This document shows, in pieces, positions 41,267-50,402 of a stretch of DNA of 64,000 nucleotides. Origin of the DNA: Singulisphaera sp. GP187 (GTDB lineage Bacteria; Planctomycetota; Phycisphaerae; Phycisphaerales; SM1A02); NCBI GenBank assembly GCA_945871445.1, contig CAMBWI010000003.1, positions 1 through 64,000 on the forward strand, read 5' to 3'. Within the stretch, counting starts at the first letter, position 1; each line of letters starts with the position of its first letter. Below the pieces are notes generated by a model that was not told the DNA's origin, searched no databases, and worked only from the letters and a program-made list of their open reading frames with translations. A program made the translations under genes and the position numbers.

Positions 41267-44239
41267 TCAGGTTGAGCGCAGTGAAGCTTTTTTTACCAGT
41301 TTGCGAAGTGATTTTTCGGCGACGGCTGAGGCCTTTTTGCGCGGCATGCCAAGCATGCGACGCAGATAGTGTCCAGTACTACTTGTTGGATGCGCTGCGA
41401 CATCTTCTGGCGTGCCGACAGTGATGAGTGTTCCACCTGCATCTCCACCTTCAGGTCCAAGATCGATAATCCAATCGGCTGATTTGACGACATCCAAATT
41501 ATGTTCGATGACAACGAGCGTGTGTCCAGAATCTCGCAAGCGTTGCAGGACAGTCATTAGTCGAGCCACATCTGCGAAATGCAACCCAGTTGTGGGTTCG
41601 TCAAGAACATAAAGTGTGTGTCCATTCGCTTGACTGCCAAGTTCAGTTGCCAACTTTATGCGCTGTGCTTCACCGCCCGACATTGTGGTCGAAGCTTGTC
41701 CGAGTTGCAGATATCCCAATCCGACATCACGCAGGCATGCAAGCATGCGTGAGATCTTGGTGTTCGCTTCGAAGAACAAACATGCGTCATCAACTGTCAT
41801 GTTCAGCACATCTGCAATTGATTTGCCCCGATATCGAATTTCAAGTGTCTCGCGATTGAATCGAGTGCCGCGGCACGCCTCGCATTCCACAAAGACATCT
41901 GGAAGAAAATGCATTTCGATTCTGCGAACACCTTGCCCTTGGCAAGTCTCGCATCGGCCGCCTTTGACATTGAAAGAAAAACGACCAATTGGATACCCGC
42001 GAATCTTCGCTTCTGGCACGCGGGTATACACTTGTCGGATATGGTCAAAAATACCTGTATATGTAGCTGGATTGGACCTTGGAGTTCGCCCGATAGGGGA
42101 CTGGTCCACTTCGATCACTCGATCGACTTGATCAAATCCGTGAACGGAAGTGTGCTTTCCAGGAACGACGCGCATTCCAGAGACATCTCGTTGTGCAACG
42201 CGCAAAAGAATGTCACCAACTAATGTGCTCTTGCCACTGCCGGAAACTCCAGTCACGCAAATGAAACCGCCGAGTGGAAACGAGACATCAATTTGTTTCA
42301 GATTATTCTCACTCGCTCCTTTGATGGTGATTGAACGTTTCGCTTTCAGTGGCGTGCGTTGGATCGGAACTGGAATAGAGAGCGCTCCGCTGAGATATTT
42401 GCCAGTGATGCTTTCAGGTGTCGAACAGATATCGTTGAAAGAACCTTGCGCAACGATCAATCCACCGTGGCGACCTGGTCCTGGTCCCACATCGATCAAA
42501 TGATCCGCTGCACGAATCGTGTCTTCATCATGCTCGACCACGAGAACGGTGTTGCCGAGGGTGGTCAGCCTGCGAAGCGTCGCAACCAAACGGTCGTTAT
42601 CGCGTTGATGCAATCCGATTGTTGGTTCATCCAAGACATAACAAACGCCAACAAGGCCAGAGCCCACCTGAGTTGCCAATCGAATGCGCTGCGCCTCGCC
42701 TCCAGAAAGAGTGGAAGATGTGCGATCGAGAGTCAGATAGTTCAGTCCAACAGAGTTCAAGAATCCCAAGCGAGCGTCGATCTCTTTTAGAATTGGTTCT
42801 GAGATTGTTTTCTGCGCTGGAGTCAAAGTGAGTGTTGCCAGGAATTGGCGCGCAAATTCGATCGAAAGGCCAGAAATTTGGGCGATATTCATCGGTTGTT
42901 TCTTGCCGTGCAGCAGAACCGAACGCGCTTCTGGGCGCAGTCGACTTCCGCCACAAGAATCGCATGGTCGATTGCCGGTGTACGCATGAAGTCGTTCTCG
43001 AACAAATGCGCTTTCCGTTTCGATGTATCGCCTGCGCAAGTTGGGAAGTACGCCTTCGAAGGAGAATCCCAATTTCGCCTCGTCTTCTTCAGTGATTCCA
43101 TGCATAAGCATCTGTCGAATGCGTGCTGGAAGTTTTGCGTAAGGAGTCGAAGGGTCTGTTTGTGTATCCGCGCAGAATCTTTTCAGCGTTCTCGAATACC
43201 AAATGTTCATTCTGCGTCCATTTTTGCGCCACGGTTCGATTGCTCCTTCTGCAACTCCGCGTGAAGGGTCTGCGACCACAAGCGCTTCGTCAAATTCATT
43301 GACACATCCCAACCCTGCGCACGCAGTGCACGCGCCATGGGGAGAATTGAAGGAGAACAATCGAGGTTCCATCTCTTCAAGAGAACATTCTGGATGATCT
43401 GGGCAAGCAAACTTTTCGCTATAGCGAACTTCCTTCCATGCATCGCCATTCTCGACGAGAATCATGAGCGCTCCCGATCCACTGCGCAAAGCAGTCTCGA
43501 CACTTTCAGAAAGTCGTTGGCGCTCGGCTGCAATTGGCGCCAATCGATCGACAACTGCTTCAATGTCGTGCATCTCATAACGCTTCAATTTCAGCGGATT
43601 TTCGCCACCCGACTTCAGCGCATCGCGCAGATCAATGATGGTTCCATCGACACGAATTCGTACAAAGCCGCTGCGCTGCAATTCCTCTGCGACATCCTTG
43701 TGATATCCCTTCTTCGAGCGAATGATTGGAGCGCAGACCATGATCTTTTTCCCATCGAAGGTCGACAAAATATTTTCAACAATCTGTGTTGCGGTTGTCG
43801 CTGAGATCGGCTTGCCGCATTGCTTTCCATTTTGATCGCGGTGCCAACAACGCGGATCTCCGCAACGAGCGAGGAGAAGTCGCAAATAGTCATAGATCTC
43901 GGTGGTCGTGGCAACAGTTGATCGAGGCGTATGACCTCCAGATCGTTGCTCGATCGCAATGGTGGGGGGCAGTCCATCGACTGACTCCACATTCGGCTTC
44001 TTCATCTGATCGAGAAACTGCCGCGCATATGCGCTGAGGCTCTCCATGTACTTCCGTTGCCCCTCGGCAAAGATCGTGTCGAATGCCAAAGAGCTCTTTC
44101 CGCTGCCAGAAACCCCTGTAATTACAACAAATTGATCTCGAGGTACATGAACATCGATACCTCGTAGGTTGTGCTCGCGCGCACCTTTGACACGAATAAA
44201 TCGCCCTTGGTCGGCATCAATGTGAGTTTTTTGGTTCAT
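41267..44239 (-). CDS. uvrA: UvrABC excinuclease subunit A
   Basis: UvrA dimers find bulky DNA damage and load UvrB. Both ABC ATPase modules are present. Walker A 1 is TGVSGSGKSSLAFDTIFAEGQ, and Walker A 2 is TGVSGSGKSTLVGDIL. ABC signatures are RTSSTLSGGEAQRIRLATQ and QASTTMSGGEAQRIKLATE. The main zinc finger CETCQGQGVRRIEMHFLPDVFVECEACRG is intact. The first zinc site has CGDPRCWHRDQNGKQCG, where a His is near a Cys. A further CPDHPEC...CTACAG pair follows. At 990 residues it is slightly longer than E. coli UvrA (940), partly by a basic tail. No uvrB is adjacent. Confidence 0.97.
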   Translation of the reverse strand: MNQKTHIDADQGRFIRVKGAREHNLRGIDVHVPRDQFVVITGVSGSGKSSLAFDTIFAEGQRKYMESLSAYARQFLDQMKKPNVESVDGLPPTIAIEQRSGGHTPRSTVATTTEIYDYLRLLLARCGDPRCWHRDQNGKQCGKPISATTATQIVENILSTFDGKKIMVCAPIIRSKKGYHKDVAEELQRSGFVRIRVDGTIIDLRDALKSGGENPLKLKRYEMHDIEAVVDRLAPIAAERQRLSESVETALRSGSGALMILVENGDAWKEVRYSEKFACPDHPECSLEEMEPRLFSFNSPHGACTACAGLGCVNEFDEALVVADPSRGVAEGAIEPWRKNGRRMNIWYSRTLKRFCADTQTDPSTPYAKLPARIRQMLMHGITEEDEAKLGFSFEGVLPNLRRRYIETESAFVRERLHAYTGNRPCDSCGGSRLRPEARSVLLHGKKQPMNIAQISGLSIEFARQFLATLTLTPAQKTISEPILKEIDARLGFLNSVGLNYLTLDRTSSTLSGGEAQRIRLATQVGSGLVGVCYVLDEPTIGLHQRDNDRLVATLRRLTTLGNTVLVVEHDEDTIRAADHLIDVGPGPGRHGGLIVAQGSFNDICSTPESITGKYLSGALSIPVPIQRTPLKAKRSITIKGASENNLKQIDVSFPLGGFICVTGVSGSGKSTLVGDILLRVAQRDVSGMRVVPGKHTSVHGFDQVDRVIEVDQSPIGRTPRSNPATYTGIFDHIRQVYTRVPEAKIRGYPIGRFSFNVKGGRCETCQGQGVRRIEMHFLPDVFVECEACRGTRFNRETLEIRYRGKSIADVLNMTVDDACLFFEANTKISRMLACLRDVGLGYLQLGQASTTMSGGEAQRIKLATELGSQANGHTLYVLDEPTTGLHFADVARLMTVLQRLRDSGHTLVVIEHNLDVVKSADWIIDLGPEGGDAGGTLITVGTPEDVAAHPTSSTGHYLRRMLGMPRKKASAVAEKSLRKLVKKASLRST

Positions 44240-44820
44240 TGTGTGGGTCTGTAATAACTGACAAATTCAAAAAAGAACAAAGAAAAGTGGAAATGTTGCG
44301 CAGTCGGGGTATAGTAGTTCAGCGAATTGTGCATCTCTCGGTTCAATTTGACCGAATGGCTGTACACGAAAGCAGTTCCCCGTGTCCATGTCAACCACCC
44401 AATCTTCACTCTTCAGCCCTTCGGTGGCAACTGTGGCCACAGCAGAGAAGAATGATGCAATTTCCGCAGGAACTTCAGCGCGAATTCGTCCTTCGAAGAG
44501 TGCTTCAATGCCACGACCCGTAGTGAAAGATATGGACTTGGATGGCGGCTTGGAAGTCGGTTTGGATAACGGCCCTGGATTTGGACATGATCTTGGCGCA
44601 TTGCGGGGAACTCGGATTCGTCTGAGAGGTTCTATCGCTTCGAAGCCAGTCTGACGGTGTCAGACTCATTCACCTTGCAAATTTTAGAATAAGTATCTCA
44701 GTTTTTCTACGCTCGCAATAAAGCGCGACACGATCTGATGAGTCCGAGTGTGTTGTGGGAATCTCCCATACAAGTTTGCCCCACGAGATTGCTCGGGATA
44801 AAACAATCGAAAGAAAATAC
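44240..44820. other. Intergenic region with structured segments
   Basis: This 581-bp stretch has at most one small gene (44388-44654). A perfect 7-bp hairpin, GTCTGAC-GGT-GTCAGAC, is at 44649-44665 and overlaps that frame's stop. Near 44740-44800 several alternative hairpins are possible: TGGGA/TCCCA, CCGAG/CTCGG, and CGAG/CTCG. No known RNA family is recognised. Confidence 0.5.
44388..44654 (+). CDS. Possible small hypothetical protein
   Basis: A frame of 88 codons begins MSTTQSSLFSPSVATV and is rich in Ser, Ala, Asp and Gly, with DMDLDGGLEVGLDNGPGFGHD. Codon use looks like that of neighbouring genes. No ribosome-binding site, -10 hexamer or domain is evident. It ends in a perfect 7-bp hairpin. 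This could be a real small protein or chance. Confidence 0.35.
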   Translation: MSTTQSSLFSPSVATVATAEKNDAISAGTSARIRPSKSASMPRPVVKDMDLDGGLEVGLDNGPGFGHDLGALRGTRIRLRGSIASKPV

Positions 44821-45723
44821 TCAGCGCCGAATTGAGCGCAGGAACTGCATGGCAGCTTGCGATAGTGCGCTGTTTGGATTGGAATTCAAATGTGCTCCAA
44901 GGTCGTCGTGTGTGCAGTTCGTTTCGACGGTCATCGCGACTCCAGCACGATCGGCCATCCCACGCACATGATCGAGCGGAACAACTTGGTCAAGCTGTGA
45001 GCCGACAATCAAGAGTGGAACATTATTCGCCTGGATTTTTTTGAGCGCAGCAGTCGTGCTTGATTCTCTTCCGCAGATCAAATGCAGGCATATCTCTGCA
45101 AGTTTGGCGAATGGAATTGCAGGCAATGCTCTTGCTTTGAGTCGATTTCCCAGTGGTTCTTTCAGCGATTCATAAGGCGCAAATGCAACGACCCCTTCCA
45201 GCGAAGAGGTCGGTAACAGAGATGCAACGCGCAGAGCGATACTTGCGCCTAGAGAATGACCAACCAACAACACGCGTTTGTTTCGTTGTGATTCGCTTTT
45301 CGCACCGGCGATGAGATCGTGAACCAAGGCGACGATCGCTGGGATGTCGGCAGATCCAAGAGTCGTTGGCCCTTGGGGCGATTCTCCATGACCATCAAGA
45401 TCAATCAGCCATAGTTCAGAACTTGCTTTGAGCCACGGATCGATCCGACGAAGCGAGTCGATACGCGATCTTCGCCAACCATGAATGATGATGGTGATGG
45501 CACCACCGGCATCGCCACCGCATACTCGCCAAGCCATTTTATCTTTTGCCCATTTTTCCTCGGTGAATGTCAGACCCATCTCCGAGGGATCGACTGGAAT
45601 GCCTCGGCCAAGCGCCCAACCAATCGTTGCGCGTGATGGAAATCGTGCATCGGCCACAACTCCAAATAGAAAAATCACTCCCACAAGAAAACCGCCAATG
45701 AGAAATAAAAGTGCGAGGCCCAC
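44821..45723 (-). CDS. Membrane-anchored alpha/beta hydrolase
   Basis: A hydrolase of about 300 residues. A hydrophobic segment (GLALLFLIGGFLVGVIFLFGVV) near the N-terminus anchors or exports it. ITIIIHGWRRSR is the HG-x oxyanion region, VLLVGHSLGASIALRVA is the nucleophile elbow with Ser, and LLIVGSQLDQVVP holds the acid Asp region. A His is available in NCTHDDLGAH. The substrate is unknown. The start is uncertain: GTG 45723 avoids overlap with the upstream gene, while ATG 45807 would overlap it by 73 nt and add a basic leader. It follows the cyclodeaminase gene on the same strand. Confidence 0.75.
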   Translation of the reverse strand: MGLALLFLIGGFLVGVIFLFGVVADARFPSRATIGWALGRGIPVDPSEMGLTFTEEKWAKDKMAWRVCGGDAGGAITIIIHGWRRSRIDSLRRIDPWLKASSELWLIDLDGHGESPQGPTTLGSADIPAIVALVHDLIAGAKSESQRNKRVLLVGHSLGASIALRVASLLPTSSLEGVVAFAPYESLKEPLGNRLKARALPAIPFAKLAEICLHLICGRESSTTAALKKIQANNVPLLIVGSQLDQVVPLDHVRGMADRAGVAMTVETNCTHDDLGAHLNSNPNSALSQAAMQFLRSIRR

Positions 45724-45734
45724 GGGCGTGATCT

Positions 45735-46346
45735 TTATGGATTCGTTCTTGGTGCTTCGACCAATCGAGCGCCTTCGCTGCGTCGTGAGGTGAGAAATGC
45801 CTCGCATGCGGTGCGAGCGGCGGTGTCGCAAAGTTGTGGAAGGTTGACTTGAACATTCAAGAGAGCACTTTCCATTGCGGTATGTGCGAAGAGTTGGGCA
45901 ATGCGAAGATCGCTTGCGAGTTGTGCCGAAGTGATCTTTGACATCGAAGCGAGCGCGGCAAGCACAGCCATAGAAAGATCGGCAATTGCACTTGGAGCTG
46001 CGATTGCCTCATTCACGGTGGCGTGCCATTCAGGGAGCGCAGTTCTCTCAGCTGGGGGAATTTTCCAGAGCGAATTTAATTTCAAATATGCGCTGGCATC
46101 TCGATCTGCGAGTTGGAGCGCATCGATGCGGGCGCTACTGAAGATCAAGTCAAGTTTTTCTAGCCGAAGTTGATGTTCAGCAAATTTTGGTTTTCCAAGT
46201 GTGTATGCGATGACCATTGATCCCAACGCAGAAGCTTGTGCAAGAATGCACGCCGCCGCTGCGCCACCGCCTGGAACTGGTTGCTTTGCAGCAAGAGCAG
46301 TGACGAATGCATCGACTGTCATCTTTGCGATTGGAGTGTGAGTCAT
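45735..46346 (-). CDS. Cyclodeaminase/cyclohydrolase family protein (FchA-like)
   Basis: This 203-residue helical protein resembles formimidoyltetrahydrofolate cyclodeaminase or the short FchA methenyl-THF cyclohydrolase. KPVPGGGAAAACILAQASALGSMV (here beginning QPVPGGG) is the signature. DLIFSSARIDALQLADRDASAYLKL continues it, and a long helical body follows. As a single-domain protein it would act in one-carbon folate metabolism. Its ATG overlaps the pheT stop as ATGA. purN, another folate enzyme, is nearby but on a different transcript. Confidence 0.85.
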   Translation of the reverse strand: MTHTPIAKMTVDAFVTALAAKQPVPGGGAAAACILAQASALGSMVIAYTLGKPKFAEHQLRLEKLDLIFSSARIDALQLADRDASAYLKLNSLWKIPPAERTALPEWHATVNEAIAAPSAIADLSMAVLAALASMSKITSAQLASDLRIAQLFAHTAMESALLNVQVNLPQLCDTAARTACEAFLTSRRSEGARLVEAPRTNP

Positions 46347-48394
46347 ACTCGGATTTCTCCCGCGAGTTGCGTGGTAAGAATTGTGACAAGGCGCGCAATA
46401 TGTGGGTCAATTTCCTCACGCCGTAAAGTTCGGTCAGCTGCGCGAAAGTTCAATCGAAAAGTCACTGATTTGCGGTCATCACCAATCTTTTTTCCTCGCC
46501 AGTTCCCGACAAATGAAATCGATTCGAGGTGTGGTAACTCGGCGCAACGCACGGTGGCTTCGAGTTGCGCCCAGGTGACAGTGTTGGCAAGAATCACAGA
46601 AAGATCACGATCTAAAGTTGGGCTATTTGCCAGAGGTTGCGCACGCGGAGTCGGTGGATATCCCTGTGCAAGTAGAGCCCAATCAAGTTCAGCTCCAGCG
46701 ATTGGCGCATCAAGTCCAGCATTCTCGAGCGCTTTCGAGTTGAACACTCCCAACACGCCCACGGTGATCCCGTCAATGACAAGATATCCCACAGGATCGA
46801 GCGCATTCATAGCAACCGATTCGAACTCGCCGATTGGAGCTGTCCGCACTTCGATGCAAGCGTGCGCGCCACGCAATTCTCGTGCGACGCGCTCCACTGA
46901 TCCACGCACAAGTCGATACAGCAATTGGGCATCTCCAATTTCGCCGATGACCATGCCCATCATTCGTCGCTCTTGATGACTTTGAGATGCGATCCAAAAA
47001 GTGGCGGCATATTCGAAGAGCCGTACATTCGCATTGCCACGATCTCTGTTCAATTTGAGAGATTGCAAGAGGCTTGCAAGCAAAGAAGGTCGCAGAATGG
47101 GTTCTCCCAACGCACGTTCGTCTTCGATGCGCAGCGTTGCAATCGCGCTCGTCGTGAAAGCACTTGCGGCGCGTTCAGAAATGAGAGTTGGTGAAACTGT
47201 TTCAACATAGCCAAGTCCTGAGAGGCAATTCTTTGCAGTTCGTACAGATTCGACTGCGGGTTGAGGTCCGACTGGTCGAATGCTGACACGATCGTTCATT
47301 GGAATATGTTCGAGTCCTACAAGTCGTACGACTTCTTCGATCAAGTCGATTTCGCGAGTGATGTCGATTCTCCTTGGAGGAATCTTGCAGGCGATCATTT
47401 TGCCTGTGACACGTGGCTCGAATCCAAGAACGCTCAAAATCCGCACGATTTCACTTTGAGCAATATCAAAGCCTGCGATGGATTGAAGTCTTTCGATTCG
47501 CAAGTTGACCGAATTGACAGGAGGAAGTGGCGATCCAGCGGAGATTGATCCACCAAGCGCAATTCCGCCAGCAGTTTCGAGAATCAATGAAACCAATCGC
47601 TCCGCAGCTTCGTCGACTTCAGCAGGGTGAACGCCACGCTCGAAGCGGTAACTGGAATCACTCGAAATTCGGGTACTTCGTCCAGTACGACGAACCGCAA
47701 CTGGATCGAAGGATGCAGCTTCGATGACCAGATCAGTTGTTTTTTCAGTGACAGCAGTCAGTGCACCACCTTTGACTCCCGCAAGTGCAATGGGTCGTTC
47801 GCTGTCAGCGATCACCAATTCTCCCCCAGCAAGTTTTATGGATTTCGCACCTTCGCCGATTGGTAGAAATTCTTCGCCAGCATTCGCGCTGCGAACATTG
47901 ATCGCACTACCTCGAAGAGTTGCAAGATCGAAGACATGCGAAGGCTGTCCATATTCGAAGAGGACAAAGTTGGTGCAGTCCACCACATTGTTGCGTGGAA
48001 TTTGTCCGATAGCGATGAGGCGTTGCTGCAACCACGCTGGACTTGGTCCTATCTTCACTCCGCGAATGACACGCGCGGTATATCGCGGACAGCGAAGTGG
48101 TTCATGATTCTCAACCTTCATCGCGCTTGAAGCCAATTCCTTTGACCGAGGCGGATTGGCGAGTGGCAACTTGATCGTTCGATTTGTCGCCGCAGCAATT
48201 TCGCGTGCAAGTCCAAGGTGCGAGAGGCAATCTCCACGATTGCTCGTTGTTTCGACTTCCTGCGCAATGTCATCACCCGCAACTGGTTCGGATGATTCGC
48301 AAGGGAAACCGACCGAAGTGAGAACTTCCGCTTGCTCCTGCGCCGAGGCGGGGGAGGACAGATATTCGTTGATCCATTTCACGCTCGTTCGCAT
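46343..48394 (-). CDS. pheT: Phenylalanine-tRNA ligase beta subunit, lacking the OB-fold domain
   Basis: PheT is the beta subunit of the alpha2-beta2 PheRS that charges tRNA-Phe. It begins MRTSVKWINEYLSSP, but by residue 45 it is already in EVETTSNRGDCLSHLGLAREIAAATN. The tRNA-binding (EMAPII-like) OB-fold domain of about 110 residues that normally lies between is absent. The B3/B4 editing domain (VVDCTNFVLFEYGQPSHVFDLATLRG) and B5 (FERGVHPAEVDEAAERL) are present. The anticodon-binding domain (SPTLDRDLSVILANTVTWAQLE) is also present. At 683 residues it is about 110 short of the E. coli subunit. pheS is not adjacent. TAGTCT is 10 nt before the ATG. Confidence 0.94.
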   Translation of the reverse strand: MRTSVKWINEYLSSPASAQEQAEVLTSVGFPCESSEPVAGDDIAQEVETTSNRGDCLSHLGLAREIAAATNRTIKLPLANPPRSKELASSAMKVENHEPLRCPRYTARVIRGVKIGPSPAWLQQRLIAIGQIPRNNVVDCTNFVLFEYGQPSHVFDLATLRGSAINVRSANAGEEFLPIGEGAKSIKLAGGELVIADSERPIALAGVKGGALTAVTEKTTDLVIEAASFDPVAVRRTGRSTRISSDSSYRFERGVHPAEVDEAAERLVSLILETAGGIALGGSISAGSPLPPVNSVNLRIERLQSIAGFDIAQSEIVRILSVLGFEPRVTGKMIACKIPPRRIDITREIDLIEEVVRLVGLEHIPMNDRVSIRPVGPQPAVESVRTAKNCLSGLGYVETVSPTLISERAASAFTTSAIATLRIEDERALGEPILRPSLLASLLQSLKLNRDRGNANVRLFEYAATFWIASQSHQERRMMGMVIGEIGDAQLLYRLVRGSVERVARELRGAHACIEVRTAPIGEFESVAMNALDPVGYLVIDGITVGVLGVFNSKALENAGLDAPIAGAELDWALLAQGYPPTPRAQPLANSPTLDRDLSVILANTVTWAQLEATVRCAELPHLESISFVGNWRGKKIGDDRKSVTFRLNFRAADRTLRREEIDPHIARLVTILTTQLAGEIRV

Positions 48395-48404
48395 GTGAGG
48401 CGTA

Positions 48405-48410
48405 AGACTA
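48405..48410 (-). promoter_or_regulatory. -10 hexamer of pheT
   Basis: TAGTCT on the minus strand, 10 nt before the pheT ATG. It is in the 46-bp divergent gap shared with the lipoprotein gene. Confidence 0.35.
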
Positions 48411-48428
48411 CCGAATGCATCGCCGTGT

Positions 48429-48434
48429 TACTCT
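48429..48434 (+). promoter_or_regulatory. Extended -10 of the first lipoprotein gene
   Basis: TG-T-TACTCT ends 6 nt before the ATG at 48441, which predicts a leaderless mRNA. Confidence 0.4.
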
Positions 48435-48440
48435 GTCGCC

Positions 48441-49097
48441 ATGACGAGTTGGTTTGGTCGATCTGCGGTGCCCGTTCTATTGTCCAGTGTCGTTGCGCTC
48501 ACTTGCATCTTTCTGGGATGCACCGATGTGCGAACGATGCGCGTTGATTCTCCAAAGACCCCCGAAGATTTTTCAGTCGATGTCACGATTCTGACTGGTC
48601 TTGCGGCGAAGGATTTGCCCCAAGCGCATCTTCGTCAGGGAAAGTTCACCGTCCTTGCCGATGGAAGTTTGTGTAGCGATTATGGCGACAGCTTGAACTT
48701 TCTCACTCGTCCAGCACCAACCCGCTGGCTGTATCGAAATCAAGTCGATGAACTTTGGAAATTAGCCGCAGATGAAGGGTGGCTCGAAACATCCGCATCA
48801 AGTATTGACGTGTGGCCTGGATCTTTACGCCCCGCAAAGAATGAAATTGTCTACATCATCTTCTTTCATGCGGATGGAGTGGATTGGTGGTTTGTTCGAC
48901 GATTTCAAACTTCTGATATTCCAGATCCAAAGGCTGTCGCATTCATTCGTAGCCTTTGTGCTTTGGCTTGGTCCAGCGATCGGAGCCCAGATCGAAATCT
49001 TCCGCGCAGATATGACTTTGGCCCAAATCCATACGAAGGATTCACAAAGGCGCCACCTTGGTCTTTCGCAACATCAACACCTGCCAAGTCACAATGA
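48441..49097 (+). CDS. Probable lipoprotein (first of a tandem pair)
   Basis: This 218-residue protein starts with a signal peptide ending in ALTCIFLGC, a plausible lipobox with Cys at residue 27. The mature part has no known domain. WLYRNQVDELWKLAADEGWLE resembles DLSPEQCQKIRQCALDGGWLG in the next gene, and IIFFHADGVDWWFVRRFQ parallels a later strand there. So the two are probably paralogues. It starts 46 bp from the divergent pheT and 11 bp before its paralogue. Confidence 0.65.
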   Translation: MTSWFGRSAVPVLLSSVVALTCIFLGCTDVRTMRVDSPKTPEDFSVDVTILTGLAAKDLPQAHLRQGKFTVLADGSLCSDYGDSLNFLTRPAPTRWLYRNQVDELWKLAADEGWLETSASSIDVWPGSLRPAKNEIVYIIFFHADGVDWWFVRRFQTSDIPDPKAVAFIRSLCALAWSSDRSPDRNLPRRYDFGPNPYEGFTKAPPWSFATSTPAKSQ

Positions 49098-49107
49098 GTT
49101 CATCTTG

Positions 49108-49617
49108 ATGCGCATTGGCAATGATCGATTTGTATTTGTAGGAATTGTTGCGATTTCTGTCTCCATATTTTTCACATCATGCAACACGCTGCCGACGCAG
49201 GAGCGCAAAATTGGTGATTGTGGAATTGCGCTCGTCATTTGGTTGCGCCAACCAAAGACTGCGCAATATCAATATTACACCGTCGATGGAGGTGTTTTTG
49301 CATATGGAGCAGGCGTGACAGCGCTGAATATGAAAACATTTTGGCAGACGGATCTCAGCCCAGAGCAATGCCAGAAAATCCGCCAGTGCGCACTCGACGG
49401 CGGGTGGTTGGGCGAAACACCGCCTTCGAGCACCCCAGAAAAGGGTGAGTCAGTGGCGGATATCGCTGTGAATTGGGATGGGGGTCGACAGCAGTTCACG
49501 GCTAGCGGTGATCAGTCTTCTGTCAAAATTTTGACTGATTTTTTAACGCAGATATCAGATGTTCGATTTGAGCGTGCGCTCGACAGATTGCCGACTGCTG
49601 GAAAGCAACCAAAATAA
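49108..49617 (+). CDS. Probable lipoprotein (second of a tandem pair)
   Basis: This 169-residue protein has signal peptide FVFVGIVAISVSIFFTSC, with the lipobox Cys near residue 24. The domain after it includes the ALDGGWLGETPPSS segment shared with the upstream gene. The ATG at 49108 is the natural start because the signal peptide follows immediately; the frame is open much further upstream in overlap with the first gene. Function unknown. Confidence 0.65.
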   Translation: MRIGNDRFVFVGIVAISVSIFFTSCNTLPTQERKIGDCGIALVIWLRQPKTAQYQYYTVDGGVFAYGAGVTALNMKTFWQTDLSPEQCQKIRQCALDGGWLGETPPSSTPEKGESVADIAVNWDGGRQQFTASGDQSSVKILTDFLTQISDVRFERALDRLPTAGKQPK

Positions 49618-49736
49618 TCTATTGTGTTTGAGCGGTGGATTCTCGGGGGATAAGTCAAAAATTAAAAAGTAGCTGAATTTTAACTCAGTGTTTCTTGTCT
49701 CATACGCTTACTTGGGCAACATAGAAAGAAAATCCG

Positions 49737-50384
49737 ATGATCGATAAAGACGGTTCTCTAGTTGCAGAGCAATGGTGCAGACGGCTTGAAACTGCGTATC
49801 TTGAAAACCGAGAGCGCATTGTGGGATTGCTGCGTGCAAAGTATGCAATGGTTGCTGTCGAAGATGCGATGCAAGAAATTTTCGCTCAGTTGCTTCACAG
49901 GATGCCGAAGTCCGCTGTTGCTCGAGAAATTGCATTGAGTCCTGCATATCTCTTCGTGTGCGTTCGCAGGCGACTTTTACGCACCATTGGGATCGATCAG
50001 CGTCGACTCGAATCGACACGAAATGCCTGTCGAAGAGGAGCGATCGAATCCTCGGAGAGCACAGATCAAAAGAGCGATCCAGTTCACTGCGGCGAACCTG
50101 ATTTTGACGAACAACAACTCGCTGCTGCGCTTGAAAAGTTGTCGCCCAAACAGCAGGAAGTGCTGCGACTTCTTTGTGCAGAGAATGTTCGGCGTCATGA
50201 TGGGGCAAAGTCACTTGGCTGTGAGGAGAATTGCTTTGGTGTTCGCAGGCATCGTGCGTTGCTTGCGCTGCGCGCACTCTTGATCCGTGATGAAGATCGC
50301 GTCGCACGATCTGATCACAATAAAAAGACGCCGAGCGACCCACCTTCTCAAAGGCGTATGGATGCCACGGCGGGGGCGATATAG
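49737..50384 (+). CDS. ECF-like RNA polymerase sigma factor
   Basis: This 215-residue protein has the two ECF regions. VGLLRAKYAMVAVEDAMQEIFAQLLHRM corresponds to region 2 (the usual D-x-x-Q-E-V-F form). LEKLSPKQQEVLRLLCAENVRRHDGAKSLGCEENCFGVRRHRALLALRALL corresponds to region 4 with its helix-turn-helix. The linker is longer than usual. No anti-sigma factor is next to it; instead an Hsp70 gene follows after 18 bp. A heat or envelope stress role is possible but unproven. Confidence 0.82.
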   Translation: MIDKDGSLVAEQWCRRLETAYLENRERIVGLLRAKYAMVAVEDAMQEIFAQLLHRMPKSAVAREIALSPAYLFVCVRRRLLRTIGIDQRRLESTRNACRRGAIESSESTDQKSDPVHCGEPDFDEQQLAAALEKLSPKQQEVLRLLCAENVRRHDGAKSLGCEENCFGVRRHRALLALRALLIRDEDRVARSDHNKKTPSDPPSQRRMDATAGAI

Positions 50385-50402
50385 AACTAGAATCGTCTTG
50401 GA

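Noticed and set aside
44734-44815. Hammerhead-ribozyme-like core CTGATGAGTCCGA
   Set aside because: The 5' core matches, but after the possible stem II (TCCGAG/CTCGGG) the required GAAA is not in place (ATAAAAC instead). The later CGAAA would not leave a proper stem II, and I could not pair stems I and III. Probably chance.
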